In this document: one piece after another, positions 33,892-42,416 of the stretch
Numbering within the stretch: the first letter of the stretch is position 1
Layout of the letters: each line of letters starts with the position of its first letter
DNA from: Chitinophaga qingshengii
GTDB taxonomy: Bacteria; Bacteroidota; Bacteroidia; Chitinophagales; Chitinophagaceae
Length of the DNA stretch: 64,000 nucleotides
Assembly (NCBI RefSeq): GCF_014529935.1
Contig: NZ_JACVFC010000001.1
Coordinates: 1,302,001-1,366,000, forward strand
Reading direction: 5' to 3'
The notes under the pieces: model-generated
What the model was told of the DNA's origin: nothing
The model's database searches: none
What the model saw: only the letters and a program-made list of their open reading frames with translations
Translations under genes and position numbers: made by a program

Positions 33892-33958
33892 AGCAGCTTA
33901 ACAGTTGATGCCGGCAATTTATGCCACCCGGGCGATAATAAAAAAATTATCGCCGCAG

Positions 33959-34618
33959 TTACACCGTTGTTGTTATCAGCTGCTGCAATGCAGGATCAGT
34001 ATAATCAGTTACGAAGGCACGGATATTATTGTAAGCGGCAAATTCTTCCCGTGTATGCATGGTCGTTAAGGCAATAGCTTCCATACCAGCGTTCAGCGCG
34101 GCCTCCACACCTTTGGGCGCATCTTCAAACACGATACAATCCGTTGGGGCTACATTTAAAGCAGCCGCACATTTGAGAAACACTTCCGGATTGGGTTTGC
34201 TGGTCTCCACATCTTCTGCGCCCACTACCGCTTTGAAGAAATGACGGAGCTGCAGGTTATCAAGTACATAACTGATATTAAAATTATTGGCCGCAGAACC
34301 GATGGCCATGGGAATATGTTGAGCGGCAGCCTCCCGGAGGAATTCCGGCAAACCGGCAATCAATGACAGGTGCGGACGAAAAGCTTCCTGGTACAATACT
34401 TCCTTTTGATGGGCGATGTCCAGCATTTCGGGCAGGGAGAAACGGTCCTTTCCGAAGATACGCATCAGCAGTTCTTCATTTTTACCATACATGTGGCCTC
34501 TTACTTCCTCGCGGCTCATGTTGGCTCCCAGCTTGTTTAACATACTATGCCAGCCATCGAGGTGATATTCCATGTCGTTGATCATGGTTCCGTTGAGATC
34601 GAAAATAAACGCTTTCAT
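33959..34618 (-). CDS. HAD hydrolase, beta-phosphoglucomutase-like
   Basis: 219 residues, a HAD subclass IA protein with helical cap. The nucleophile motif is FDLNGTMIND, where the usual DxDGT has Asn in place of the second Asp (the general acid/base). Motif II is AIGSAANNF, the Lys lies in ETSKPNPEVFL and motif III is VFEDAPKGVEAALNAGM. It resembles beta-phosphoglucomutases and sugar-phosphate phosphatases. The Asn suggests altered chemistry, though this variant occurs in Bacteroidota homologues as far as I recall. It lies upstream of the NrtR-like gene on the same strand. Confidence 0.85.
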   Translation of the reverse strand: MKAFIFDLNGTMINDMEYHLDGWHSMLNKLGANMSREEVRGHMYGKNEELLMRIFGKDRFSLPEMLDIAHQKEVLYQEAFRPHLSLIAGLPEFLREAAAQHIPMAIGSAANNFNISYVLDNLQLRHFFKAVVGAEDVETSKPNPEVFLKCAAALNVAPTDCIVFEDAPKGVEAALNAGMEAIALTTMHTREEFAAYNNIRAFVTDYTDPALQQLITTTV

Positions 34619-34695
34619 GGCCGCAAAGATAATATTCCGCCTACAGTTTCTCTCCAGAATTAAAGCAGATTTTTGGAATCCAAAAGCACCTCTAT

Positions 34696-35691
34696 ATGAA
34701 AAAACTATTGTTGCCTGCGCTGCTGGTTACCATTACCGCAGCGTCCGCGCAAACAACTTCCTGGCATGTATCTGCCACCTATCCCGTAAAAGGAGATGGT
34801 AAATGGGATTATATCGCCCTGAGCCCTGTCACCCAGCAATTGTATGTGGCACATGGCACCGAAGTGAACATCCTGGACAAAGCCAGCGGCGCGGCAGTGG
34901 GCGAAATTCCGCATACGACCGGCGTACATGGCGCCGCCTTCGCGGTTCCGTTTGGCAAAGGTTTCACCAGTAATGGCAAGCTCAATACGGTGACCGTTTT
35001 CGATCTGCATAACAACCAGGTGCTGGGAGAAATCCCTGTTGGCGGTAATCCAGATGCCATCCTGTTTGAGACCTTCTCCGACAAAGTGATTACCTGTAAT
35101 GGTGCCAGCAAAGACCTCAGCGTGATCAACCCCAATACCTTAAAAGTGGTCGCTACCGTTCCCTTACAGGCGCGGCCTGAAACAGCTGTTTCCGATGGGA
35201 AAGGGCGCCTGTTTGTGAACCTGGAAGATAAAAGCCGTATTGCCGTAGCAGATATGAACAATTTCCGGGTGATCCACGAATGGCCGTTGGGCAAAGGAGA
35301 AGCACCTACCGGGCTGGCCATTGACACGGTACGTCACCGGCTCTTCGCCGGCTGCGACAATAAGGTGATGATCGTACTCGACGATCGTGACGGCAGGATC
35401 ATAGCCACCTTACCGATTGGCGACGGTTGCGACGGCGTAGCCTATGACAGTGCTACCCAAACCATATTTGCCTCCAATGGTGAGGGCACCTTATCTGTTT
35501 ACCAGCAACAAACAGCGGACAAATACCAGCTGGTAGCGCATGTGCCCACCGCCAAAGGGGCAAAAACGCTGACCGTAGATCCCCTTACCCATACCGTATT
35601 CCTGCCCGTGGCCGACAGGGGGGCTGCCGGTGCCGACGGGAAAGCTCCCATCAAGCCAGGCACCTTCCGGGTACTGGCCGTAAGTAAATAG
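34696..35691 (+). CDS. YncE-like secreted beta-propeller protein
   Basis: 331 residues with a signal peptide (KKLLLPALLVTITAASAQ). Six to seven WD-like blades are visible, with repeats such as GKWDYIALSPVTQQLYVAHGTEVNILDKASG, NKVMIVLDDRDGRIIATLPIGDGCDGVAYDS and GAKTLTVDPLTHTVFLPVADRG. These are typical of YncE/cytochrome cd1-like propellers. It is a periplasmic binding or scaffold protein; no catalytic residues or heme motif (CxxCH) are present. The stop codon is inside a 12-bp hairpin. Confidence 0.8.
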   Translation: MKKLLLPALLVTITAASAQTTSWHVSATYPVKGDGKWDYIALSPVTQQLYVAHGTEVNILDKASGAAVGEIPHTTGVHGAAFAVPFGKGFTSNGKLNTVTVFDLHNNQVLGEIPVGGNPDAILFETFSDKVITCNGASKDLSVINPNTLKVVATVPLQARPETAVSDGKGRLFVNLEDKSRIAVADMNNFRVIHEWPLGKGEAPTGLAIDTVRHRLFAGCDNKVMIVLDDRDGRIIATLPIGDGCDGVAYDSATQTIFASNGEGTLSVYQQQTADKYQLVAHVPTAKGAKTLTVDPLTHTVFLPVADRGAAGADGKAPIKPGTFRVLAVSK

Positions 35692-35711
35692 TTCCGAACG
35701 GAACTATTTAC
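35684..35711 (+). repeat. 12-bp hairpin spanning the stop codon of the propeller gene
   Basis: gtaaatagttcc (35684-35695) and its exact complement (35700-35711) flank a 4-base loop. The tag stop is at 35689-35691. There is no long T-run, so terminator function is uncertain. Confidence 0.6.
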
Positions 35712-35774
35712 TTATATTTAACCATTGTTATGAAACCAACTGTTTTCAGCTTCTCAAAAGACCAGATTTGACCA

Positions 35775-36575
35775 ATGGATCTTAGCAAGAAACATAATAT
35801 CCATTTTGCCGGTAATCCACAGGCCAGCGAGACCCTCGTTTTTGGTCATGGCTTCGGCGTAGACCAACAGTCTTTTTCCCGGATCATTCCCGCCTTTGAA
35901 GAGCGTTATCGTATTGTGCTGTATGATAATATCGGCGGCGGGCAATCGGACATATCTTCGTATAGCTATGAACGTTATGCCACCCTGGAGGGTTATGTAA
36001 CAGACCTGATGGATATTATGACCTTTTCACAAGGCACTCCTACTACCTATATCGGTCATTCTGTGAGTGGTATGATAGGGCTGATGGCCGCCAACCGGCG
36101 ACCGGAGCTGTTCGACAAACTGGTATTGATCGGCTCCAGTCCGCGCTACCAGGACGATCCGGCCACTTCATATACCGGTGGTTTTGACAACGCTTCCCTT
36201 CAGGCATTATTCGAAGCCATACAAACCAATTATGAAGCGTGGATCATTGGCTTTTCAGCGTTGGCCATGCGTAACAGCGACCGGCCGGCACTGGCGGAGC
36301 AGTTTGCCCGTTCGTTGCAGGCTTTGCGCCCAGACATTGCGCTGGGGGTAGCCAAGGCTATTTTCCTGCTGGACCAACGGCAGGAGTTACCGAAAGTATC
36401 GCACCCAACTTTTATACTTCAGACCGCAGACGACATCGCTGTTCCAGCAGTCGTCAGTGAATACATGGAACGGCATATTCCCGGCAGCACCAGGATTCAA
36501 ATAAATGCGCAAGGCCATTTCCCGCAGATCAGCGCACCCGATGAAGTGATCCACGCATTGCAATCATTTCTATAG
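35775..36575 (+). CDS. RsbQ-like alpha/beta hydrolase
   Basis: 266 residues, the typical length of RsbQ/KAI2-like hydrolases. Hallmarks: FGHGFGVDQQSFSRIIPAFEERYRIVLYDNIGGGQSD near the N terminus, nucleophile Ser in GHSVSGMIG, acid in QTADDIAVP and His in QGHFPQISAP. In Bacillus, RsbQ acts with the PAS-containing phosphatase RsbP in energy-stress sensing. Here the next gene (26 bp downstream) encodes a GAF/PAS protein, so a similar ligand-generation or sensing pair is likely. Confidence 0.88.
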   Translation: MDLSKKHNIHFAGNPQASETLVFGHGFGVDQQSFSRIIPAFEERYRIVLYDNIGGGQSDISSYSYERYATLEGYVTDLMDIMTFSQGTPTTYIGHSVSGMIGLMAANRRPELFDKLVLIGSSPRYQDDPATSYTGGFDNASLQALFEAIQTNYEAWIIGFSALAMRNSDRPALAEQFARSLQALRPDIALGVAKAIFLLDQRQELPKVSHPTFILQTADDIAVPAVVSEYMERHIPGSTRIQINAQGHFPQISAPDEVIHALQSFL

Positions 36576-36601
36576 TTTATTCAGTTTTTAATCTTTATAC
36601 C

Positions 36602-37441
36602 GTGAGTAAATGGGAAAGTAAAGCACTCGAATTCATTAACCAGACCAGCCGCTGGGACAAGGAGAAACATATTTCTTCCTTTCTTGCATTCAGTATCTCA
36701 CTGATCAAAAACTTGTTGCAGGCTGATGTAGTATTGCAACTGGAATTTGAAAATGAGCATACCGCGAAAGTCAAAAATGCCTCCCCTAATTTTCTTGCCG
36801 GAGCGGTGGTAAACCCCGACCCGGTGCGACAACTGCTATACCGCAATGCTTTCAAAACTATTTACTGGCCTACCATTCCGGCAGATAACCCTTTAAAGGA
36901 ACAGCTGCGCGACCTGCTGTGTGCCGTTGTAATGCCGGTTAACATAGAACCACATCATAGTGTGCTGGTACTGGCATGGTCTGATCCCCAGGAATTTGAG
37001 CCGGGTTTCCAGGATTGTATGGAAACCATCCGGCTGCGATTAAAAGAGATACTCAGCCAAACACAGGAGCGGCTGTATTTTCAGGGCATTGCCATCCGTT
37101 TTGCCGCCATTTTGCACAGCCTGCCGCATGCGGTCGTATTCATTAACAGTGACGGATATGCGGGTTGGGTAAATCAGAAAGCCGCGGACATCCTGGAATT
37201 GGCCGGACCCGGCGAACAGCTGCCAGCCATTCTTTCAGACGCAATGACCCACCTGCGCAATAAAGCAGTGAACACAGAAGATCTCTACAATACCTCCATA
37301 CAATTGTTTGCATCACCGGAAAATGCGATTACCGGCTGGGAATGGAAGCTGGAAGGGGCCGCGCCTAAAACCTACCGGGTGTCCTGTATACCCGTTGCTT
37401 CCCAACGGATCAATGGCAGGCTCTGGATTTTCGAAGAATAG
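36602..37441 (+). CDS. GAF/PAS sensor protein without output domain
   Basis: 279 residues, start GTG. Residues ~15-150 look GAF-like (HISSFLAFSISLIKNLLQADVVLQLEF...SVLVLAWSDPQEFEPGFQDCMETIRL). Residues ~165-279 look PAS-like (AILHSLPHAVVFINSDGYAGWVNQKAADILEL...INGRLWIFEE). No kinase, phosphatase, cyclase or DNA-binding domain follows, so it would need a partner for output. It is cotranscribed with the RsbQ-like hydrolase and ends 6 bp from the convergent REC-kinase gene, the last of a signalling cluster. Confidence 0.7.
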   Translation: MSKWESKALEFINQTSRWDKEKHISSFLAFSISLIKNLLQADVVLQLEFENEHTAKVKNASPNFLAGAVVNPDPVRQLLYRNAFKTIYWPTIPADNPLKEQLRDLLCAVVMPVNIEPHHSVLVLAWSDPQEFEPGFQDCMETIRLRLKEILSQTQERLYFQGIAIRFAAILHSLPHAVVFINSDGYAGWVNQKAADILELAGPGEQLPAILSDAMTHLRNKAVNTEDLYNTSIQLFASPENAITGWEWKLEGAAPKTYRVSCIPVASQRINGRLWIFEE

Positions 37442-37447
37442 CAGCCG

Positions 37448-38551
37448 CTATGTTTTACGCCACAGAAAATAGAAGGTGCTGCCCTGGCCCGGTTCAGACG
37501 TTACCCATACCTTGCCTCCCTGTTCTTCCACCAGCATTTTAAAGATATTCAGGCCTATACCGGAGCCTTCTTCGTCCCCATGGTAGTCCAACCGCTCAAA
37601 CAGCCGGAATACCCGGTCGGTATCCCGTTGCTGTAAACCCGGCCCGTTATCTTTGACATAAAATTCGTAGAACTCTCCCTGGTCGGCCACTCCCACCGCT
37701 ATACGGCCGTCTGTTTTATCGTTGTATTTGATAGCGTTGGATAGGAGGTTCTGGAATATCCGCTGCAGTTTCAGCCTTCTGGCGGTGACAACGGGCAACG
37801 GCCCTTCCGTGTGGATGCGGATATGGGCTGGAGGGAACAACAAACGCGTGATGTCTGTGATTAACAGGTTCACATCTACGAGTTCTGCTATATCCGCGTT
37901 GTTCGTTTGGCGGGCATCGTCCAGGATGCCAACGATCATTTCCGTGAGATGATGCGTGGCACTCAGTACCGTGCTCATCTGATCTTTTATTTCGGGAGAT
38001 TGTTGTATACAATCTTCTTCATTAATCATCGACAACAAGCTGATTGCTCCCGCCAACGGCGATTTCAGGTCATGTGCCACCATGTAGGTAAACCGTTCCA
38101 GCTGTTTGTTGATTTTTTCTTTTTCCGCGATGACATTTTTTAATTCCAGCCGGGAGAAATACAATTTTTCAAACACGTTGACCTTTGCCCTGGTAACGTT
38201 TACATCCAATGGTTTGGAGAGATAGTCTACCGCACCGGTAGTGAAGCCCCGTATCACATTTTGTTCATCTTTGTTGATCGCCGTTACGAAGATGATAGCG
38301 ATATCGCGGGTTTTGGGATTAAGTTGTAACAGGCGGGCCACTTCAAAACCATCCATTTCAGACATTTGCACATCGAGGAGAATGAGGCCTATATCATTGT
38401 TGCGGAGCACTATTTTCAGTGCTTCATTACCCGAGGTAGCGCTGTAAAAGCGCCGGTTATCCCCTTCCAGCATCCGTTGCAGGGAAATCAGGTTCTCCAT
38501 TTTATCATCTACCAGTAAAATGGAAAAATGTGGAGGAAGCTTATTGATCAT
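37448..38551 (-). CDS. Receiver-histidine kinase (REC-HisKA-HATPase)
   Basis: About 367 residues from the ATG at 38551 (MINKLPPHFSILLVDDKMEN); this start overlaps the 3' end of cheB by 11 bp, consistent with coupling. An N-terminal receiver domain has the acidic pair in LVDDK, the phospho-Asp in ILLDVQMSEMDGFEV and the Lys in LSKPLD. A HisKA helix (TYMVAHDLKSPLAGAISLL) and HATPase domain (DNGPGLQQ, GSGIGLNIFKMLVEEQGG) follow. It lacks membrane helices. Such receiver-first kinases usually take phosphate from another kinase, here probably the hybrid kinase of the same cluster. Confidence 0.9.
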   Translation of the reverse strand: MINKLPPHFSILLVDDKMENLISLQRMLEGDNRRFYSATSGNEALKIVLRNNDIGLILLDVQMSEMDGFEVARLLQLNPKTRDIAIIFVTAINKDEQNVIRGFTTGAVDYLSKPLDVNVTRAKVNVFEKLYFSRLELKNVIAEKEKINKQLERFTYMVAHDLKSPLAGAISLLSMINEEDCIQQSPEIKDQMSTVLSATHHLTEMIVGILDDARQTNNADIAELVDVNLLITDITRLLFPPAHIRIHTEGPLPVVTARRLKLQRIFQNLLSNAIKYNDKTDGRIAVGVADQGEFYEFYVKDNGPGLQQRDTDRVFRLFERLDYHGDEEGSGIGLNIFKMLVEEQGGKVWVTSEPGQGSTFYFLWRKT

Positions 38552-39128
38552 GGGTGGCGCTGATTTTAAATTCCTGTAAAAAATGTACCATCGCATCCAG
38601 ACTCATGGGTAATACTTCCGGACAAAGTTCCAGCGCCGCCCGGGGCATGGTATCAAATAAAGCCGACTCAGGATCCTGTACGATACCTGTTCCGCCGGCA
38701 GCGATGATGCTTTGTAATCCTTCCGCGCCGTCTTTACTGGCGCCGCTCAGCAGGATACCCAATGCCCGGGGGCCATATACCGCTGCCACACTCGCAAAAC
38801 TCACATCGATGGAAGGCCGGCTGTAATGCAGTGCTTCCGCATAATCCAGCGCAAAGGCATCCTCATTTTCTACCAGCAGGTGATAATTCTGTGGCGCCAG
38901 ATATATCCGGTGTGGCAGTATGGTTTCTTTATCATCCGGTTCTATGATAGGTGTTTTGAAAGACAGGAGCCTGTCCAGATCACTGACCACATTTTTGAGG
39001 CGGTGTACAATAATCATCATGGTAGCGTTGACGGAAGCCGGTAATTGCTCCAGCAACGCCGCCAGCACGGGTAAACTTCCGGCTGAGCCGCCAATAGCAA
39101 TCATATCATATGGTGAGATGTTTTTCAA
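38541..39128 (-). CDS. cheB: CheB-type protein-glutamate methylesterase (catalytic domain only)
   Basis: 195 residues. The catalytic triad is visible: Ser in AIGGSAGS, His in IIVHRLK and Asp in LSGASKDGAEG. The regulatory receiver domain of classical CheB is absent. It follows cheR after 3 bp. No chemoreceptors, CheA or CheW are in the window, so it may act on a sensor protein other than an MCP, as proposed for CheB/CheR pairs tied to hybrid kinases. Confidence 0.92.
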   Translation of the reverse strand: MKNISPYDMIAIGGSAGSLPVLAALLEQLPASVNATMMIIVHRLKNVVSDLDRLLSFKTPIIEPDDKETILPHRIYLAPQNYHLLVENEDAFALDYAEALHYSRPSIDVSFASVAAVYGPRALGILLSGASKDGAEGLQSIIAAGGTGIVQDPESALFDTMPRAALELCPEVLPMSLDAMVHFLQEFKISATHDQ

Positions 39129-39131
39129 TAG

Positions 39132-39953
39132 TTAGTTTTTACGTCTGAAAATTTTGTAGGCGGCGCTGACAGGCTCAAAGCGCCGGTGTTCCCCGGAGAA
39201 CAGCATGGATTCCTTCAAGCCCAGTGTGAGGTATCCCAGGGGGGCCAGGCTATCGTAAAACAAGCGCAGTACCCTCTCCTGCAGTTGCCGGTTAAAATAG
39301 ATAAACACGTTGCGGCAGCAGATGAGCTGAAACTCGTTAAACACCTGATCAGTGACCAGGTTATGCTGAAAAAAAACGACGTTACGGCGAAGTGTAGGAT
39401 GGATAATCGCGTGTTCATGATCGGCAGTATAGTACCCGGAAAAATCTTCCATCCCCCCCATCTGCTGGTAGTTCTGGGTATAGTCTTTCATACATTTCAG
39501 TGGGATAAACGCTTTCTCCGCCTTGTCGAGATTAAGCGCATTGAGGTCCGTCGCATAAATGCGGCAGCGTTCCAGCAGACCGGCTTCGCGGAGGAGTATG
39601 ATCATAGAAAATACTTCTTCTCCGGTAGCGCAGCCGGCATGCCATATTTTGATGATGGGATAGGTAGCCAGCCGTGGCAGTACCAGTTCCCGCAAAGCCC
39701 TGTAGAAAAGCGGATCGCGGAACATTTCCGTTACATTGACCGTAATGAACTGGGTCATGCGTTCAAAGAAGACAGCATCCTGTTGCAGGCGGGAGGTTAA
39801 TTCCCCTACTTCCTCTATGGCAGCATGGTCCATAAAGCGCAGGAAGCGCCGCTTCAGGGAAGAGGGGGCGTAGTCACTGAAATCGTAGCCATATTGCCGG
39901 TGAATAAGGCTAACCAGTACATCCAATTCTTCGTTGTCAATGTCTTTCATCAC
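39132..39953 (-). CDS. cheR: CheR-type protein-glutamate methyltransferase
   Basis: 273 residues. It has the CheR N-terminal helical domain and a SAM-binding core with KIWHAGCATGEEVFSMI, CRIYATDLNALNLDKA, the HNLVTDQVFNEFQLICCRNVFIYFNRQLQ segment and LTLGLKESMLF near the C terminus. It transfers methyl groups from SAM to receptor glutamates. It sits between the hybrid kinase (22 bp upstream) and cheB (3 bp downstream), in a four-gene unit. Confidence 0.93.
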   Translation of the reverse strand: MMKDIDNEELDVLVSLIHRQYGYDFSDYAPSSLKRRFLRFMDHAAIEEVGELTSRLQQDAVFFERMTQFITVNVTEMFRDPLFYRALRELVLPRLATYPIIKIWHAGCATGEEVFSMIILLREAGLLERCRIYATDLNALNLDKAEKAFIPLKCMKDYTQNYQQMGGMEDFSGYYTADHEHAIIHPTLRRNVVFFQHNLVTDQVFNEFQLICCRNVFIYFNRQLQERVLRLFYDSLAPLGYLTLGLKESMLFSGEHRRFEPVSAAYKIFRRKN

Positions 39954-39975
39954 AGGTATGGGGTCTTAATGATTT

Positions 39976-41988
39976 TCAGTATAACCATGTATTCAGGAGT
40001 GACAGCAGTTGATTACTGTCAACAGGTTTTGCAATGTAATCTGATGCGCCCGCGTCCAGGCACTGCTGCCGGTCGCCCGGCATGGCCTTGGCCGTAATAG
40101 CGATGACTGGCAGTTGTATCCAGCGCCGGTTTGTACGAATATGCCGGATGGCCTCAAAACCATCCATTTCCGGCATCATCATATCCATCAGCACCAGGTC
40201 CACTTTGTGGTGCTCCTGCAGCACTGCCAGGGCGTCCTTACCGTCAGCAGCCGTGAGTACATTCACCCCTTGCTCTTCCAGCAGGGCGCTGATGGAAAAC
40301 ACATTACGCATATCATCATCTACCAGGAGTACCTGTTTTCCTGTCAATACATTTTTAGCTTTATTTCCCATCCGGCGGGGAGCAACTACCGGGGGATTTT
40401 CTTCATTACGCAGCCTTTCCAGCTCATCTTTCAGGCGGTCTGTCGGAAATGGGGTTTTACGGATAATAGCCGCTACCTGTTTCCTTAACTGTTGTTCTTC
40501 GGAAGCAGATATATCTTCATCAATATATACAATAACAGGCGTAGGGGCTATAGTGTTCATTTCCAGTAAGGATATCAGCGAAACTTTTCCTTCTTCCAGG
40601 TGCAACCCCATATCCAGCACAATGCAGCTATATTTTCTAATGGACAATAAAGTGGCTGCAGCCGTGATATTGACCACCCTGTCATGAGGTATGTTCAATG
40701 TTTCGGAAAACATTTCCGTTCCGATGAGCAGCACCGATTGGCCGTTAGCAGCATGGTGATGGGAAGCATCTTTGTATTCGGCAGGAAGGTGTACGATGGC
40801 ATTCTGTTCAGCCTGACCTGCATCGTCGCGAAGTTCCGATGACATTCCGTGCAGGGGTAGTATTATGGTAAAGGTACTGCCTTGCGGACTACTATGTTCC
40901 AGGTGTATTTCCCCTTTGAGCAGCAGCATCAGTTCCCGGCTGATGGACAGCCCCAGCCCTGTACCGCCGTATTTGCGGGTAGTGGCGCCATCGCCCTGGT
41001 GAAAAGCATCAAAAATGAGTTGCTGTTTTTCTGCAGGAATACCCGGCCCCGTATCCGTTACGCTGATACAAAGCGCATTTTCCGGTTGCATGTACCATAA
41101 CAGGCGTATACAGCCATCGGCAGGCGTGAATTTAAAAGCGTTGGACAACAGGTTGCGGATGACCTGTTCCAGCCGTAGCCGGTCCGTAATAATGATAGCC
41201 GGTACATTCACGGCTACTTCCGTGGAGTATTGAATCTGTTTTTCCTGGGCCACTATCCCGAAAAGATTATCCAGGTCTTCGATGATAGCTGTGATACGTA
41301 CCGGTTCCAGGTTTAACTCCACTTTACCGGCTTCTATTTTGGAGAGGTCGAGAATTTCGTTGATCAACCGTAGCAGGTCGGAGCCTGACTTATGCATGAT
41401 CATTGCATACTCCACCTGACGGGGAAGCAAATTACCTTCCTTGTTTTCCTCCAGCATTTTAGCCAGTATCAACACACTATTGAGCGGCGTACGCAGCTCG
41501 TGCGACATATTAGCCAGAAATTCAGACTTATAGCGACTATTGGCTTCCAGTTCAGCAGCTTTGAGCGACAGGGCCTGACGGGCGGTTTCCAGCTCAGCGT
41601 TTTTCATCGCCATTTCCGCATTGACCTGCCGCAGCTCTTCTTCTTGTACCCGTAGTTCTTCTTCGGATGCCTGCAGAATTTCGGATTGACGGCTTAGTTC
41701 ATCATTAGACTGGCGCAGTTCTTCCTGTTGACAGTATAGGGCTTCCCGTTGTTCCTGCACCTCCTGCAGTTTGGCTTTCAGTTTTTTTCTAACGATCTGC
41801 CCATAATAAAATTCTTTATAAAAAAAATACATCAACACACAACCAATACACAGGAGCAGGAAAAGTACAGGAGCAGAAACCGGTTGATCAGGGCCAGATG
41901 TGCACCAGGCAAGGAATCCGCCCAGCAACATCAGGGAGATGATGGCAGCCAGTCCCAGGTATAGTCTTTTTGCGGGAGATACTTTCAT
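39976..41988 (-). CDS. Membrane hybrid histidine kinase (two receivers, one degenerate)
   Basis: About 670 residues from the ATG at 41988 (MKVSPAKRLYLGL). Two membrane helices lie near the N terminus (LGLAAIISLMLLGGFLAW, APVLFLLLCIGCVLMYFFY). A long glutamine/glutamate-rich coiled coil leads to the HisKA motif FLANMSHELRTPLNSVL and HATPase with DTGPGIP and GTGLGLSISREL. Next comes a degenerate receiver-like stretch (SVLLIGTEMFSETLN...). A complete receiver ends the protein: LLVDDDMRNV, LVLMDMMMPEMDGFEAI and YIAKPVD. A longer in-frame reading starts upstream at 42099. The start region is an 8-bp tandem repeat. Confidence 0.88.
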   Translation of the reverse strand: MKVSPAKRLYLGLAAIISLMLLGGFLAWCTSGPDQPVSAPVLFLLLCIGCVLMYFFYKEFYYGQIVRKKLKAKLQEVQEQREALYCQQEELRQSNDELSRQSEILQASEEELRVQEEELRQVNAEMAMKNAELETARQALSLKAAELEANSRYKSEFLANMSHELRTPLNSVLILAKMLEENKEGNLLPRQVEYAMIMHKSGSDLLRLINEILDLSKIEAGKVELNLEPVRITAIIEDLDNLFGIVAQEKQIQYSTEVAVNVPAIIITDRLRLEQVIRNLLSNAFKFTPADGCIRLLWYMQPENALCISVTDTGPGIPAEKQQLIFDAFHQGDGATTRKYGGTGLGLSISRELMLLLKGEIHLEHSSPQGSTFTIILPLHGMSSELRDDAGQAEQNAIVHLPAEYKDASHHHAANGQSVLLIGTEMFSETLNIPHDRVVNITAAATLLSIRKYSCIVLDMGLHLEEGKVSLISLLEMNTIAPTPVIVYIDEDISASEEQQLRKQVAAIIRKTPFPTDRLKDELERLRNEENPPVVAPRRMGNKAKNVLTGKQVLLVDDDMRNVFSISALLEEQGVNVLTAADGKDALAVLQEHHKVDLVLMDMMMPEMDGFEAIRHIRTNRRWIQLPVIAITAKAMPGDRQQCLDAGASDYIAKPVDSNQLLSLLNTWLY

Positions 41989-42012
41989 AACAACATAACA
42001 ACATAACAACAT
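41986..42012. repeat. Octamer tandem repeat spanning the hybrid-kinase start codon
   Basis: Three perfect copies of cataacaa followed by cat (minus strand: ATGTTGTT repeats ending in ATG). The three units total 24 bp, so the first and last ATG are in the same frame, while the middle ones are not. Confidence 0.8.
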
Positions 42013-42416
42013 GCCGTTAGGTTGAAGTAAGGTACAGTTGAAAACAGGCGCTGACCATAAACAAGATCCCCTCCCTTTTACAGCATACCGGCCGGACATG
42101 TTTCCAGCCGAAAAGAGTCCTGCAAAAACCGGGGAAGACCAATCCCTTCCAATGTGAGATGTTTACTAACGTTGAACCATATACGATTTGGGATAATTAT
42201 CATTAATGACAGTCGTATCCGGGCAATCCGGTCGGCATTTTTGGTACCCGGATTAACCAGCAGATCAACAATACCGGTTATCAGCAACAGCATGATATCC
42301 AGAGGGGATTCTAAACAGTTGATTCAAAACAAGTTGCACAATCATCTCTCAAAATATTTAATTTATATTTGGAAAATAAACACTGTTCAGTATATTTGCA
42401 TCGTAAACATTCCAAC
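41989..42416. other. Divergent intergenic region of kinase cluster and TetR gene
   Basis: 428 bp. It contains the octamer repeat at the left end and the TetR promoter/operator at the right end. The central part (42020-42360) has no ORF or signal that I can support, apart from the longer in-frame extension of the hybrid kinase (to 42099). Confidence 0.5.
42368..42398 (+). promoter_or_regulatory. Promoter with embedded TetR operator (site 1)
   Basis: TTTG (42368-42371) and TATATTTG (42391-42398) are exactly 19 bases apart, a full match to the Bacteroidota consensus. Between them lies TAAACACTGTTCA (42377-42389), whose core ACTG-TT-CAGT is an inverted repeat. The same 13 bases recur at 43125 and 43191. 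The geometry suggests autorepression by the TetR protein encoded 19 bp downstream. Confidence 0.75.
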
